64,000 nucleotides of DNA, from contig LMJI01000002.1 of NCBI GenBank assembly GCA_001429255.1, positions 714,645 through 778,644 of the forward strand. Reading direction: 5' to 3'. Below are positions 9,236-16,988 of this stretch, piece after piece. Position 1 is the stretch's first letter. The number at the start of each line of letters is the position of its first letter. A model generated the notes under the pieces. The model worked only from the letters and a program-made list of their open reading frames with translations. It ran no database searches and was not told the DNA's origin. A program made the translations under genes and the position numbers. The stretch is from Cellulomonas sp. Root930 (GTDB lineage Bacteria; Actinomycetota; Actinomycetes; Actinomycetales; Cellulomonadaceae).

Positions 9236-10230
9236 GCCCGTCGCGACCGACGGCCCCGCGCGACGCCGCCCCGGGCCGACCGACAGCCCCCCGCAGGACC
9301 ACGTCACCCGCCCGGGCGACGACGCGAGCGACACCCGCGAAGCCGGCGACACCCGCGAAGCCGTCGACCGCGCCGACGCCGGCGCAGCAGGACGACCCGG
9401 CCTTCGGACGCGCGGTCACCACGTACAGCGCCGGTGGTGCCCGCAAGTACGCGGGTCCGGTCGCCCCACCCGTGGTGTCGACCAGCTCGGTCGCCCGGTT
9501 CGCCGAGCGGTCCCGTGCCCGCCGGAACCTCGCGCGCCGGCAGGTGCTGCTCGCGGTCGGGTCGGTGCTCGCTGTCGGCTCGCTCGGCTGGCTCCTGCTC
9601 ATCTCCCCGGTGCTCGCGCTCGAGCCGGCGGAGGTCGTGGTCGAGGGTGCCGGGACCGTGGTCGCGGTCGACCAGGTGCTCGCGGTGGTCGACGCGCACG
9701 CGAGCACCCCGCTGCCGCGCCTGGACACGGTGCGGCTGCGCGACGAGGTGCTCGAGGTGCCCGGCGTCCGGGAGGCGCGCGTCACCAGGTCGTGGCCGCA
9801 CGGCCTCGTCGTGGTGCTCGTCGCCCGCGAGCCCGTTGCCGCCGTCCCGGAGCAGTCCAGCGCCGCGACCCACGGCGCGCCCGGTTTCGCGCTGCTCGAC
9901 ATGGACGGTGTCCAGGTCGGCCGCGTCGACGCCGCGCCGGACGGTCTGCCGGTGGTGGACGTGCCGGTGGGGGACAAGCGCACGCTCACTGCGGTGCTCA
10001 GCGTGCTCCAGAGGCTGCCGGTCGAGCTGCTCGCCCAGGTGGGTGGCGTGTCGGCGCGGACCCAGGACACCGTGACCATGAGCCTGCGCGACGGTGTGCG
10101 CGTCGACTGGGGGAGCGCGAGCGAGACCCCGCTGAAGATCGCGGTCCTGTCCGCCCTGCGCGCATCGCCGGCCGCTGCCGGAGCGACCGTCATCGACGTG
10201 TCGGCGCCCCGCCTGCCCATCACGAAGTGA
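9232..10230 (+). CDS. ftsQ: FtsQ, bitopic divisome protein
   Basis: 332 residues. A Pro/Ala/Thr-rich cytoplasmic N-terminus of about 100 residues is followed by one membrane segment (about 105-127), then a POTRA-like domain (VVVEGAGTVVAVDQV, LPRLDTVRLRDEVL, PGVREARVTRSWPHGLVVVLVAREPVA) and the FtsQ beta domain. It links early and late divisome proteins. The N-terminal tail contains a perfect tandem 18-bp repeat at 9328-9363. The ATG overlaps the murC stop. Assignment rests on domain layout and place directly before ftsZ. Confidence 0.93.
   Translation: MSPSRPTAPRDAAPGRPTAPRRTTSPARATTRATPAKPATPAKPSTAPTPAQQDDPAFGRAVTTYSAGGARKYAGPVAPPVVSTSSVARFAERSRARRNLARRQVLLAVGSVLAVGSLGWLLLISPVLALEPAEVVVEGAGTVVAVDQVLAVVDAHASTPLPRLDTVRLRDEVLEVPGVREARVTRSWPHGLVVVLVAREPVAAVPEQSSAATHGAPGFALLDMDGVQVGRVDAAPDGLPVVDVPVGDKRTLTAVLSVLQRLPVELLAQVGGVSARTQDTVTMSLRDGVRVDWGSASETPLKIAVLSALRASPAAAGATVIDVSAPRLPITK
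9328..9363 (+). repeat. Perfect 18-bp tandem duplication inside ftsQ
   Basis: The unit GCGACACCCGCGAAGCCG occurs twice head to tail and encodes ATPAKP twice in the disordered cytoplasmic tail of FtsQ. It keeps the reading frame and probably reflects slippage in a low-complexity region. Confidence 0.9.
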
Positions 10231-10280
10231 CGGGCGCGGGCGAGTTTCTCAAGCAACTCCCGACACGCGCGGCGCGGTCG

Positions 10281-10358
10281 TTGCTCGACGTCCGGGCGGC
10301 ACCTAGCGTCACGCACTGACAGCACACCTGACATAACTATAACCCTCAAGTAGAGGGT
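10281..10358 (+). promoter_or_regulatory. ftsZ promoter region: two sigma-A-like promoters and a palindrome
   Basis: In the 223-bp gap before ftsZ, P1 reads TTGCTC (10281-10286), 17-bp spacer, TAGCGT (10304-10309). P2 reads CTGACA (10316-10321), 16-bp spacer, TATAAC (10338-10343). Overlapping the expected P2 start site is a perfect inverted repeat ACCCTC-AAGTA-GAGGGT (10342-10358). The stretch is AT-richer than its surroundings. The arrangement suggests ftsZ has its own promoters in addition to read-through from ftsQ; the palindrome could be an operator or a 5'-UTR hairpin. Confidence 0.7.
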
Positions 10359-10453
10359 GAAGGTTTCACCCCGACCCTGTCCCGCCGTCGAGCGGGCCGC
10401 GGACGGACCACGTGGCCCCGGCCGCGACCGGCACAGAACGAGAGGCACCCACC

Positions 10454-11710
10454 GTGGCAGCTCCGCAGAACTACCTGGCGGTCATCAAGGTCGTCGGCAT
10501 CGGCGGCGGCGGCGTGAACGCCGTGAACCGCATGATCGGGGTCGGCCTCAAGGGTGTCGAGTTCATCGCCGTCAACACCGACGCCCAGGCGCTGCTGATG
10601 TCGGACGCGGACGTCAAGCTCGACGTCGGCCGCGAGCTCACGCGCGGCCTCGGCGCCGGCGCGGACCCCGAGGTCGGCAAGAAGGCCGCCGAGGACCACA
10701 AGGACGAGATCGAGGACGTCCTGCGGGGCGCCGACATGGTCTTCGTCACCGCGGGCGAGGGCGGCGGCACCGGTACCGGTGGCGCGCCGGTCGTCGCGCG
10801 GATCGCGCGGTCGCTCGGCGCGCTGACCATCGGTGTCGTCACGCGGCCGTTCACCTTCGAGGGTCGCCGCCGTTCGGTGCAGGCGGACTCGGGCATCGAG
10901 GCGCTGCGCGCCGAGGTCGACACGCTCATCGTCATCCCCAACGACCGGCTGCTGCAGATCTCCGACCGGTCCGTGTCGGTGCTCGACGCGTTCCACTCGG
11001 CCGACCAGGTGCTGCTGTCGGGTGTCCAGGGCATCACGGACCTGATCACCACGCCGGGCCTCATCAACCTCGACTTCGCCGACGTGAAGTCCGTCATGCA
11101 GGGTGCCGGCTCGGCGCTCATGGGCATCGGCTTCGCCCGCGGCGACGACCGCGCGGTCCAGGCCGCCGAGATGGCGATCTCCTCGCCGCTGCTCGAGGCC
11201 AGCATCGACGGCGCGCACGGCGTGCTGCTGTCCATCCAGGGCGGGTCGGACCTCGGGCTCTTCGAGATCAACGAGGCCGCGCGACTGGTCCAGGAGGCCG
11301 CGCACCCGGAGGCCAACATCATCTTCGGCGCAGTCATCGACGACGCCCTGGGCGACGAGGTCCGCGTCACCGTCATCGCGGCCGGCTTCGACTCCGGCTC
11401 GCCCACGATCCGCCGGGACGCCCGCGCGCTCGGCCAGGTCAGCGGCAACTCGGCCCGTCAGGTGCCGGCCGTCGCGTCGCAGGTCCCCACGCCGCGCCCC
11501 GTGCTCGACCCCGAGGAGCAGCTGGTCCCCGTCGGGTCCTACACCCAGAACCGTGCGGCCGCGCCGGCCCAGCCCGACGTCCCGGCCTTCCTGTCCACCG
11601 AGGCGGAGCCGACGCCGATCACGGGAGCGCTGGAGGTGCCCCGGATCTTCAGCGAGGACGCCCCCCGGCGCGACCGCGACGAGCTGGACGTACCGGACTT
11701 CCTCAAGTAG
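10454..11710 (+). CDS. ftsZ: FtsZ, tubulin-like cell-division GTPase
   Basis: 418 residues. It forms the cytokinetic Z ring. The GTG at 10454 gives the family N-terminus MAAPQNYLAVIKVVGIGGGG; an upstream ATG at 10412 would add 14 non-conserved residues, and a GAGAGG ribosome site precedes 10454. The tubulin signature GGGTGTG is at about 103-109, followed by the synergy loop around NLDFADVKSVM. After a variable linker (about 320-405) the protein ends in RDELDVPDFLK, the C-terminal peptide that binds SepF in Actinobacteria. It has its own promoters upstream. Downstream are pgeF, sepF, yggT and divIVA. Confidence 0.98.
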   Translation: MAAPQNYLAVIKVVGIGGGGVNAVNRMIGVGLKGVEFIAVNTDAQALLMSDADVKLDVGRELTRGLGAGADPEVGKKAAEDHKDEIEDVLRGADMVFVTAGEGGGTGTGGAPVVARIARSLGALTIGVVTRPFTFEGRRRSVQADSGIEALRAEVDTLIVIPNDRLLQISDRSVSVLDAFHSADQVLLSGVQGITDLITTPGLINLDFADVKSVMQGAGSALMGIGFARGDDRAVQAAEMAISSPLLEASIDGAHGVLLSIQGGSDLGLFEINEAARLVQEAAHPEANIIFGAVIDDALGDEVRVTVIAAGFDSGSPTIRRDARALGQVSGNSARQVPAVASQVPTPRPVLDPEEQLVPVGSYTQNRAAAPAQPDVPAFLSTEAEPTPITGALEVPRIFSEDAPRRDRDELDVPDFLK

Positions 11711-11717
11711 CCGGGCC

Positions 11718-12479
11718 GTGAGCGGAACGCAGCCCGGGAGCGACCTCCCGCCCGTCGTGGAGGTCGATCTCGGGGCTGGCGTCCGGGCCGGGTTCAGCAC
11801 GCGTGGCGGAGGAGTCAGCCGCCCGCCCTACGACGCCCTGAACCTCAGCTACCAGGTGGGCGACGAGCCGTCCGACGTCGCGCGCAACCGGGCGCGCCTC
11901 GAGCGGTGGGCCGGGGTCCCGGTCGCGTACGCCGCGCAGGTGCACGGGACGGGGATCGTCGTCCTGTCCGAGCCGCCCGCGGCGGGCGTCATCTCGGTCG
12001 GCGAGTACGACGCCCTGGTCTCGGTCGACCCGTCGGTCGCCGTCGCGGTGCTGGTGGCCGACTGCGTGCCCGTGCTGCTGGCCGACGCCTCCGCCGGCGT
12101 CGTGGCCGCGGTGCACGCCGGACGGCGCGGCCTGGTGGCCGGCGTCGTCGAGGCGGCGGTCTCCGCCATGGTGACCCAGGGTGCGGACGTCGGCCGGATC
12201 CGGGCGGCCCTCGGACCGTCGATCGCGGGGGAGTCGTACGAGGTGCCGGCCGCCCTGCGGGACGAGGTCGCGGACGCGGTCCCGGAGACGCGGGCGACGA
12301 CGGACTGGGGAACCCCGGCGCTCGACCTGCCCGCAGGCGTCGTCGCGGTGCTGCGCCGGGCCGGCGTCGAGCGGGTCACCGTGCAGGCGCGCGACACGTG
12401 GAAGGACCCCGCCCTGTTCTCCTACCGGCGCTCGCCGCGCACCGGCCGGTTCGCCGGGGTCGTCGGCATGCAGGCGTGA
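11718..12479 (+). CDS. pgeF: PgeF/YfiH-family peptidoglycan editing factor (DUF152)
   Basis: 253 residues. A multicopper-oxidase-like fold protein that in other bacteria removes L-Ser-containing muropeptide precursors. The metal-site motifs are in order: QVHG (about 73-76), ADCVP (about 114-118) and HAGRRGL (about 133-139), where most homologues have a Trp in place of the first Arg. The GTG at 11718 is 7 bp after the ftsZ stop. The YggS/PLPBP gene that usually follows in Actinobacteria is missing; sepF comes next after 145 bp. Confidence 0.88.
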   Translation: MSGTQPGSDLPPVVEVDLGAGVRAGFSTRGGGVSRPPYDALNLSYQVGDEPSDVARNRARLERWAGVPVAYAAQVHGTGIVVLSEPPAAGVISVGEYDALVSVDPSVAVAVLVADCVPVLLADASAGVVAAVHAGRRGLVAGVVEAAVSAMVTQGADVGRIRAALGPSIAGESYEVPAALRDEVADAVPETRATTDWGTPALDLPAGVVAVLRRAGVERVTVQARDTWKDPALFSYRRSPRTGRFAGVVGMQA

Positions 12480-12624
12480 CAGCCGCCGAGGTTGTCGGGC
12501 GTGTCGTGCCGTGACCGGAACGCGCGCGTTGCTACCGTGACCGGCAGAGGGAGCCCACCGTCGCCGTCAGGACCGGCAGGGGCTCCGGGGTGGTCCGGAG
12601 AGATCCGGGGAGGGAGCCAAGGCG

Positions 12625-13119
12625 ATGGCCGGAGCGCTGCGCAAGACGATGCTGTACCTCGGCCTGGCCGACGACCGGTCGGAGCACGAGGAGTACCTCG
12701 AGGAGTTCGACGACCAGGAGGTCGCGGTGCCGCAGGAGTACGAGGCCCAGGTCACGCCGTTGCACCGGCCGACGCGCACGTCGCTGACCACGCAGGCGGC
12801 GCAGCACGCTCCCGCACCTGCTGGTGAGCTCCGTCGCATCACGACGATCCACCCGCGCTCGTACAACGACGCGCGCAAGATCGGCGAGGCGTTCCGCGAG
12901 GGCACCCCGGTCATCATGAACCTCACGGACATGGACGACGCCGACGCCAAGCGGCTCGTCGACTTCTCCGCGGGTCTGATCTTCGGGCTGCACGGCGCGA
13001 TCGAGCGGGTGACCAGCAAGGTGTTCCTGCTCTCGCCGGCGCACGTCGAGGTCGCCGGGGAGGCTGCCGGCCCGGTCGCCGAGCCGCCGACGCGTGCGGG
13101 CTTCTACAACCAGAGCTGA
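12625..13119 (+). CDS. sepF: SepF, FtsZ membrane anchor
   Basis: 164 residues. Short N-terminal amphipathic region (MAGALRKTMLYLGL), acidic linker, then the SepF core from about residue 70 (ITTIHPRSYNDARKIGEAF through SKVFLLSPAHVEV). In Actinobacteria, which lack FtsA, SepF tethers the FtsZ C-terminal peptide to the membrane. A GGAGGGAG ribosome site lies upstream of the ATG. A TACCGT hexamer at about 12535 could be a -10 box, but no convincing -35 is seen. The yggT gene follows 3 bp after the stop. Confidence 0.95.
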   Translation: MAGALRKTMLYLGLADDRSEHEEYLEEFDDQEVAVPQEYEAQVTPLHRPTRTSLTTQAAQHAPAPAGELRRITTIHPRSYNDARKIGEAFREGTPVIMNLTDMDDADAKRLVDFSAGLIFGLHGAIERVTSKVFLLSPAHVEVAGEAAGPVAEPPTRAGFYNQS

Positions 13120-13122
13120 CGC

Positions 13123-13407
13123 GTGCAACTCGTCGCCGCACTGCTGTTCTACGTCGTCCTCGCGTTCTTCCTCCTGCTCCTGATCCGGCTGGTGCTGGAC
13201 TGGGTGCAGTTCTTCGCGCGGGACTGGCACCCCTCGGGGATCGCCCTGGTGATCGCGGAGGCGACGTACACGGTGACCGATCCTCCGCTGAAGGCGTTGC
13301 GGCGGATCCTGCCTCCCCTCGCCATCGGATCCGTCCGTCTGGACCTCGCCTTCCTGGTCCTCGTGCTGGGATGCTCGATCCTGATGTCCATCCTCAGCCG
13401 CATCTGA
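13123..13407 (+). CDS. YggT-family membrane protein
   Basis: 94 residues with two hydrophobic segments (about 3-25 and 68-90) and the family loop around TDPPLKALRRILPPL. YggT proteins are small integral membrane proteins of unclear role, regularly encoded between sepF and divIVA in Gram-positives. GTG start 3 bp after the sepF stop. Confidence 0.9.
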   Translation: MQLVAALLFYVVLAFFLLLLIRLVLDWVQFFARDWHPSGIALVIAEATYTVTDPPLKALRRILPPLAIGSVRLDLAFLVLVLGCSILMSILSRI

Positions 13408-13536
13408 CCTGACGATCCACCTGTCCATGGGCGTGTCGCGGGGACGTGCGCGCACCGCATTCTCCGATACCGTGGCCCGAGGCGGTCGGTGGACTGCCGC
13501 CGGCCCGACCGAGCACTACCGACTGAGGTGATGACG

Positions 13537-14220
13537 ATGGCTCTGCTGACTGCAGACGAGGTCTTGAACAAGAAGTTCCAGGCCACGAAGTTCCGCGAGG
13601 GCTACGACCAGGACGAGGTCGACGACTTCCTGGACGAGGTCGTCAACACGCTGCGCGACCTGCAGGGTGAGAACGACGACCTGAAGACGAAGCTGGCGGC
13701 GGCCGAGCGCCGGATCGCCGAGTTGAGCCGTGCGGGTTCCCAGCAGGCTGCACCGGCCCCCAAGCCGGAGCCGACCCCCGAGCCGATCCCGGCTCCGGCC
13801 CCGGTGATCGCCGCCCCCGTCGCCCAGCCCGCGCCGATCGTCGCGCCGGTGCAGAGCGGACCGCGGACGAGCGAGCCGGAGTCCGCGACCGGGATGCTCG
13901 CCCTGGCCCAGAAGCTGCACGACGACTACGTGCGCAGCGGCCAGGAGGAGTCGGACCGCCTCGTGGGTGAGGCCAAGAGCCAGGCCAACCGCATCGTGCG
14001 CGAGGCCGAGGAGACGTCGCAGCGCACGCTCGGTCAGCTCGAGCAGGAGCGCTCGCTCCTGGAGCGCAAGATCGACGAGCTGCGCGTGTTCGAGCGCGAC
14101 TACCGGACCCGCCTCAAGAGCTACCTCGAGAACCTGCTCGGCGACCTGGACAACCGTGGCAACGCCCTGCCGCCGCGGTCGGGTCAGCCGCAGCCGGTCG
14201 GAGACGGCCAGAACCTCTGA
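13537..14220 (+). CDS. divIVA: DivIVA/Wag31 polar growth scaffold
   Basis: 227 residues. N-terminal DivIVA membrane-binding domain (LTADEVLNKKFQATKFREGY, then DQDEVDDFLDEV), a Pro/Ala linker (about 75-115) and a C-terminal coiled coil (about 125-205). It marks negatively curved membrane and organises polar or septal wall growth. The ATG at 13537 is preferred over the ATG at 13531 because the GAGGTG ribosome site at 13525-13530 abuts the earlier one but is well spaced for the later one. A strong terminator follows. Confidence 0.95.
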   Translation: MALLTADEVLNKKFQATKFREGYDQDEVDDFLDEVVNTLRDLQGENDDLKTKLAAAERRIAELSRAGSQQAAPAPKPEPTPEPIPAPAPVIAAPVAQPAPIVAPVQSGPRTSEPESATGMLALAQKLHDDYVRSGQEESDRLVGEAKSQANRIVREAEETSQRTLGQLEQERSLLERKIDELRVFERDYRTRLKSYLENLLGDLDNRGNALPPRSGQPQPVGDGQNL

Positions 14221-14284
14221 CGTCCCGTCCGGCGACCACCCGCCGGACACCCCGCATCACCACAGGTCAGGTCCTCTGTACACG

Positions 14285-14317
14285 CGCGCCGCGCCGGGTT
14301 TCACCCGGCGTGGCGTG
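14285..14317 (+). terminator. Terminator hairpin after divIVA
   Basis: 15-bp stem: the core CGCCGGGT / ACCCGGCG with a TTC loop (14292-14310) is extended by seven further pairs including G-U wobbles, then TTGTG. It closes the division cluster 65 bp after the divIVA stop. Confidence 0.8.
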
Positions 14318-14346
14318 TTGTGTCCCTGCCTGTGCCCGCATACAGT
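14318..14346 (+). promoter_or_regulatory. Promoter of the TraR/DksA-family gene
   Basis: TTGTGT (14318-14323), 17-bp spacer, TACAGT (14341-14346), starting right after the terminator stem and about 30 nt before the GTG at 14378. Confidence 0.55.
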
Positions 14347-14377
14347 CGCGTGACTTCGAGGACAGGGGGGCCCGCTC

Positions 14378-14839
14378 GTGGCCATCAACGACGCGCTCAG
14401 CGCGGTTGACGTCAGCACGGACACCAAGGAACTGGCCAAGCTGGTCAAGCACTTCCCGGTTCGTGACGGCGAGAAGCCGTGGACCGCGCGCGAGGTCAAG
14501 GACGTCGCGGAAGAGCTCACCAGCGACATCGACCGACTGACCAGCGAGCTGGCGGCGGCGGACGCCGAGCTGTCGGACCTGTTGCGGAACTCCGGCGACG
14601 GCGCCGGCGACGACCAGGCCGACTCGGGCTCCTCCGCGCTGGAGCGTGAGCAGGAGCTCACGCTCGTCAACAACACGCGGGACCTGCTCGCGCAGACCAC
14701 CCGCTCCCTGGCGCGCATCGCAGCCGGCACGTTCGCGACCTGCGAGTCGTGCGGCAAGGCGGTCGGCAAGGCGCGCCTCCAGGCGTTCCCGCGGGCGACC
14801 CTGTGCGTCGAGTGCAAGCAGCGCGAGGAGCGTCGCTGA
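14378..14839 (+). CDS. TraR/DksA-type C4 zinc-finger protein
   Basis: 153 residues. N-terminal half is mostly helical, with an acidic coiled region. The C-terminal zinc finger is C122-x2-C125-x17-C143-x2-C146 (CESCGKAV ... LCVEC). Proteins of this family bind the RNA polymerase secondary channel or act as general transcription modulators; the specific role here is unknown. Own promoter and terminator-bounded upstream side indicate a separate unit; lspA follows after 20 bp with its own -10 box. Confidence 0.85.
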   Translation: MAINDALSAVDVSTDTKELAKLVKHFPVRDGEKPWTAREVKDVAEELTSDIDRLTSELAAADAELSDLLRNSGDGAGDDQADSGSSALEREQELTLVNNTRDLLAQTTRSLARIAAGTFATCESCGKAVGKARLQAFPRATLCVECKQREERR

Positions 14840-14859
14840 CGCGCACGTAGACTCCTGCG

Positions 14860-15495
14860 GTGCCCACCACGACGGACGACCAGCCCGACGCGCCCTCGAC
14901 CAGCCCTCGCCGGCGCGCGCTGCTGATCCTGCTGTTCTCGCTCGCGGCCGTCGTGCTGGTGCTCGACCAGGCGTCGAAGGCGTGGGCGATCGAGGCGCTG
15001 GCCGACGGCGAGCGGCGGCAGCTGGTCGGTGACCTGCTCGGGTTCCAGCTCGTGTTCAACCCCGGCGCCGCGCTCTCCATCGCGACGGGGATGACCTGGG
15101 TCCTCACGGTCGTCGCGACCGTCGTGATCGTCGTCGTCGTGCGGGCCAGCCGCCGGATCGGGTCGCGCGCGTGGGCCGTCGCGCTGGGCCTCCTGCTCGG
15201 GGGCGCCCTGGGGAACCTGGTCGACCGGTGGATCCGGGAACCCGGGCCGGCCGAGGGCCACGTGGTGGACTTCATCGCCTACGCCGACTGGTTCGTCGGC
15301 AACGTCGCCGACATCGCGATCGTCGTCGCCGCGGCTCTCGTCGTGGTCCTGGCGGCCCTCGGCATCCACCTCGACGGCACGCGTGACGTCCGGGAGCCAC
15401 GAGAGCCCGCAGAGGCGCAGGACGTGATCGACGCCCCGGACTCCGACTCCACGACGACCACCACCACGACGACGTCGACCGAGCAGAATGCCTGA
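14860..15495 (+). CDS. lspA: LspA, prolipoprotein signal peptidase II
   Basis: 211 residues, four membrane segments. The aspartyl protease residues are D122 (GNLVDRW) and D151 (NVADIAI); VFNPGAALSI is also conserved. It cleaves lipoprotein signal peptides before the lipid-modified Cys. A C-terminal tail of about 35 residues ends in a run of eight Thr. A TAGACT -10 hexamer (14848-14853) is 6 nt before the GTG, so the transcript is probably leaderless. The end overlaps the pseudouridine synthase start by 8 bp. Confidence 0.93.
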   Translation: MPTTTDDQPDAPSTSPRRRALLILLFSLAAVVLVLDQASKAWAIEALADGERRQLVGDLLGFQLVFNPGAALSIATGMTWVLTVVATVVIVVVVRASRRIGSRAWAVALGLLLGGALGNLVDRWIREPGPAEGHVVDFIAYADWFVGNVADIAIVVAAALVVVLAALGIHLDGTRDVREPREPAEAQDVIDAPDSDSTTTTTTTTSTEQNA

Positions 15496-16426
15496 CACGC
15501 GGGCGATGCCGGTGCCCGACGGGCTCGTCGGCGAGCGGGTGGACGCGGCCCTGGCGCGGCTGCTCGGGCTCTCCCGCACCCGCGCGGCGGAGATCGCGGA
15601 GGCCGGCGGCGTGCACCTGGACGGCAAGGAGCTGGGCAAGTCCGACCGGCTGTCGGCGGGCGGCTGGCTCGAGGTCGCGATCCCGGACGTGGTCCCGGCC
15701 TCCACCATCGAGGTCGTCGCCGAGCCCGTGCCCGGCATGCGGATCGTGTACGACGACGACGACCTGGTGGTCATCGACAAGCCCGTCGGCGTCGCCGCGC
15801 ACCCGTCGCCGGGCTGGACCGGCCCGACCGTCGTCGGCGCCCTCATGGCTGTGGGCTACCGGATCTCGACGTCCGGCGCGGCCGAGCGGCAGGGGATCGT
15901 GCACCGCCTCGACGCGGGGACGTCCGGGCTGATGGTCGTCGCCAAGAGCGAGCACGCCTACACGGTGCTGAAGCGGGCGTTCAAGGACCGCACGGTCGAG
16001 AAGGTCTACCACGCGCTCGTGCAGGGGCACCCGGAGCCGACGACCGGCACCATCGACGCCCCCATCGGCCGGCACCCCAGCTCGGACTGGAAGTTCGCCG
16101 TGGTGGCGGACGGCAAGCCGTCGATCACCCACTACGAGGTGCTCGAGATGCTCCCCGCGGCGTCCCTGGTGGAGATCCACCTGGAGACCGGGCGCACGCA
16201 CCAGATCCGTGTGCACTTCTCCGCCACCAGGCACCCCTGCGTCGGCGACCTCACGTACGGCGCGGACCCGTCGCTGGCGGCGCGCGTGGGCCTGACCCGG
16301 CAGTGGCTGCACGCCATGCGGCTCGGGTTCCACCACCCGAGCTCGGGCGAGTGGCTGGAGCTGACCAGCGAGTACCCCGAGGACCTGGCGCGTTCCCTGG
16401 CCGTGCTGCAGGACGGGTACGCGTGA
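15488..16426 (+). CDS. RluA/RluD-family 23S rRNA pseudouridine synthase
   Basis: 312 residues. N-terminal S4-like RNA-binding domain (GERVDAALARLLGLSRTRAAEI) and a catalytic domain with the RluA motif GIVHRLDAGTSGLMVVAK, catalytic Asp at 142. Later motifs GRTHQIRVH and HPCVGD also fit. Likely modifies 23S rRNA uridines, as RluD does, but the site cannot be read from the sequence. The lspA-rluD pairing is typical of Actinobacteria. Confidence 0.92.
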   Translation: MPDTRAMPVPDGLVGERVDAALARLLGLSRTRAAEIAEAGGVHLDGKELGKSDRLSAGGWLEVAIPDVVPASTIEVVAEPVPGMRIVYDDDDLVVIDKPVGVAAHPSPGWTGPTVVGALMAVGYRISTSGAAERQGIVHRLDAGTSGLMVVAKSEHAYTVLKRAFKDRTVEKVYHALVQGHPEPTTGTIDAPIGRHPSSDWKFAVVADGKPSITHYEVLEMLPAASLVEIHLETGRTHQIRVHFSATRHPCVGDLTYGADPSLAARVGLTRQWLHAMRLGFHHPSSGEWLELTSEYPEDLARSLAVLQDGYA

Positions 16427-16905
16427 GCGTGCGTGTCGTCCGGGTGGAGACGCCCGAGCAGCGCGCCGCGATGACGGCGATCCGGATGGCCGTGTTCGTC
16501 GAGGAGCAGAAGGTGGCCGCCGAGCGCGAGATGGACGCGCTCGACGACGACCCCGCCACGGTGCACGTGCTCGCGCTCGGCGACGACGGGACACCCCTGG
16601 GCACCGCCCGGCTGCTGCCGCCGCACCGCGCGGGTGAGCCTGCTCACGTCGGTCGGGTCGCGGTGGGCGCCGTGGCCCGCGGGGAGGGCGTCGGGGCGCA
16701 GCTCATGACCGCCCTGGAGGCCGAGGCGCTCGACCGGTTCGGGGTGGTCGCCGACGGGGTTCGGACGGTGTCCGTCGAGCTCAGCGCGCAGGAGCAGGCG
16801 CTCGGCTTCTACGCGCGGCTGGGCTACGTCGCCCGGCCCGAGCGGTACCTGGACGAGGCCATCTGGCACCGCGACGCGGTGAAGGTCGTGACGGCTCCGG
16901 CCTAG
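16423..16905 (+). CDS. GNAT-family N-acetyltransferase
   Basis: 160 residues. GNAT fold: FVEEQKVAAEREMDALDD near the N-terminus resembles the ElaA/YjcF subgroup, with the acetyl-CoA segment VGRVAVGAVARGEGVGAQLM (about 73-92) and a C-terminal FYARLGYV. Substrate unknown. GTG overlaps the upstream stop by 4 bp, so it is co-translated with lspA and the pseudouridine synthase. Confidence 0.85.
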   Translation: MSVRVVRVETPEQRAAMTAIRMAVFVEEQKVAAEREMDALDDDPATVHVLALGDDGTPLGTARLLPPHRAGEPAHVGRVAVGAVARGEGVGAQLMTALEAEALDRFGVVADGVRTVSVELSAQEQALGFYARLGYVARPERYLDEAIWHRDAVKVVTAPA

Positions 16906-16988
16906 GCGCGCCGCGACACGCCGGGCGCCCGCCGACACGGCCCGACGGCGGCTCGGGACTGTGGGTGGCCCGACGTAGGATCGCCCGC

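Noticed and set aside
10412..10453. Earlier ATG for ftsZ at 10412
   Set aside because: Adds 14 non-conserved residues; the GTG at 10454 gives the conserved FtsZ N-terminus and has a ribosome site.
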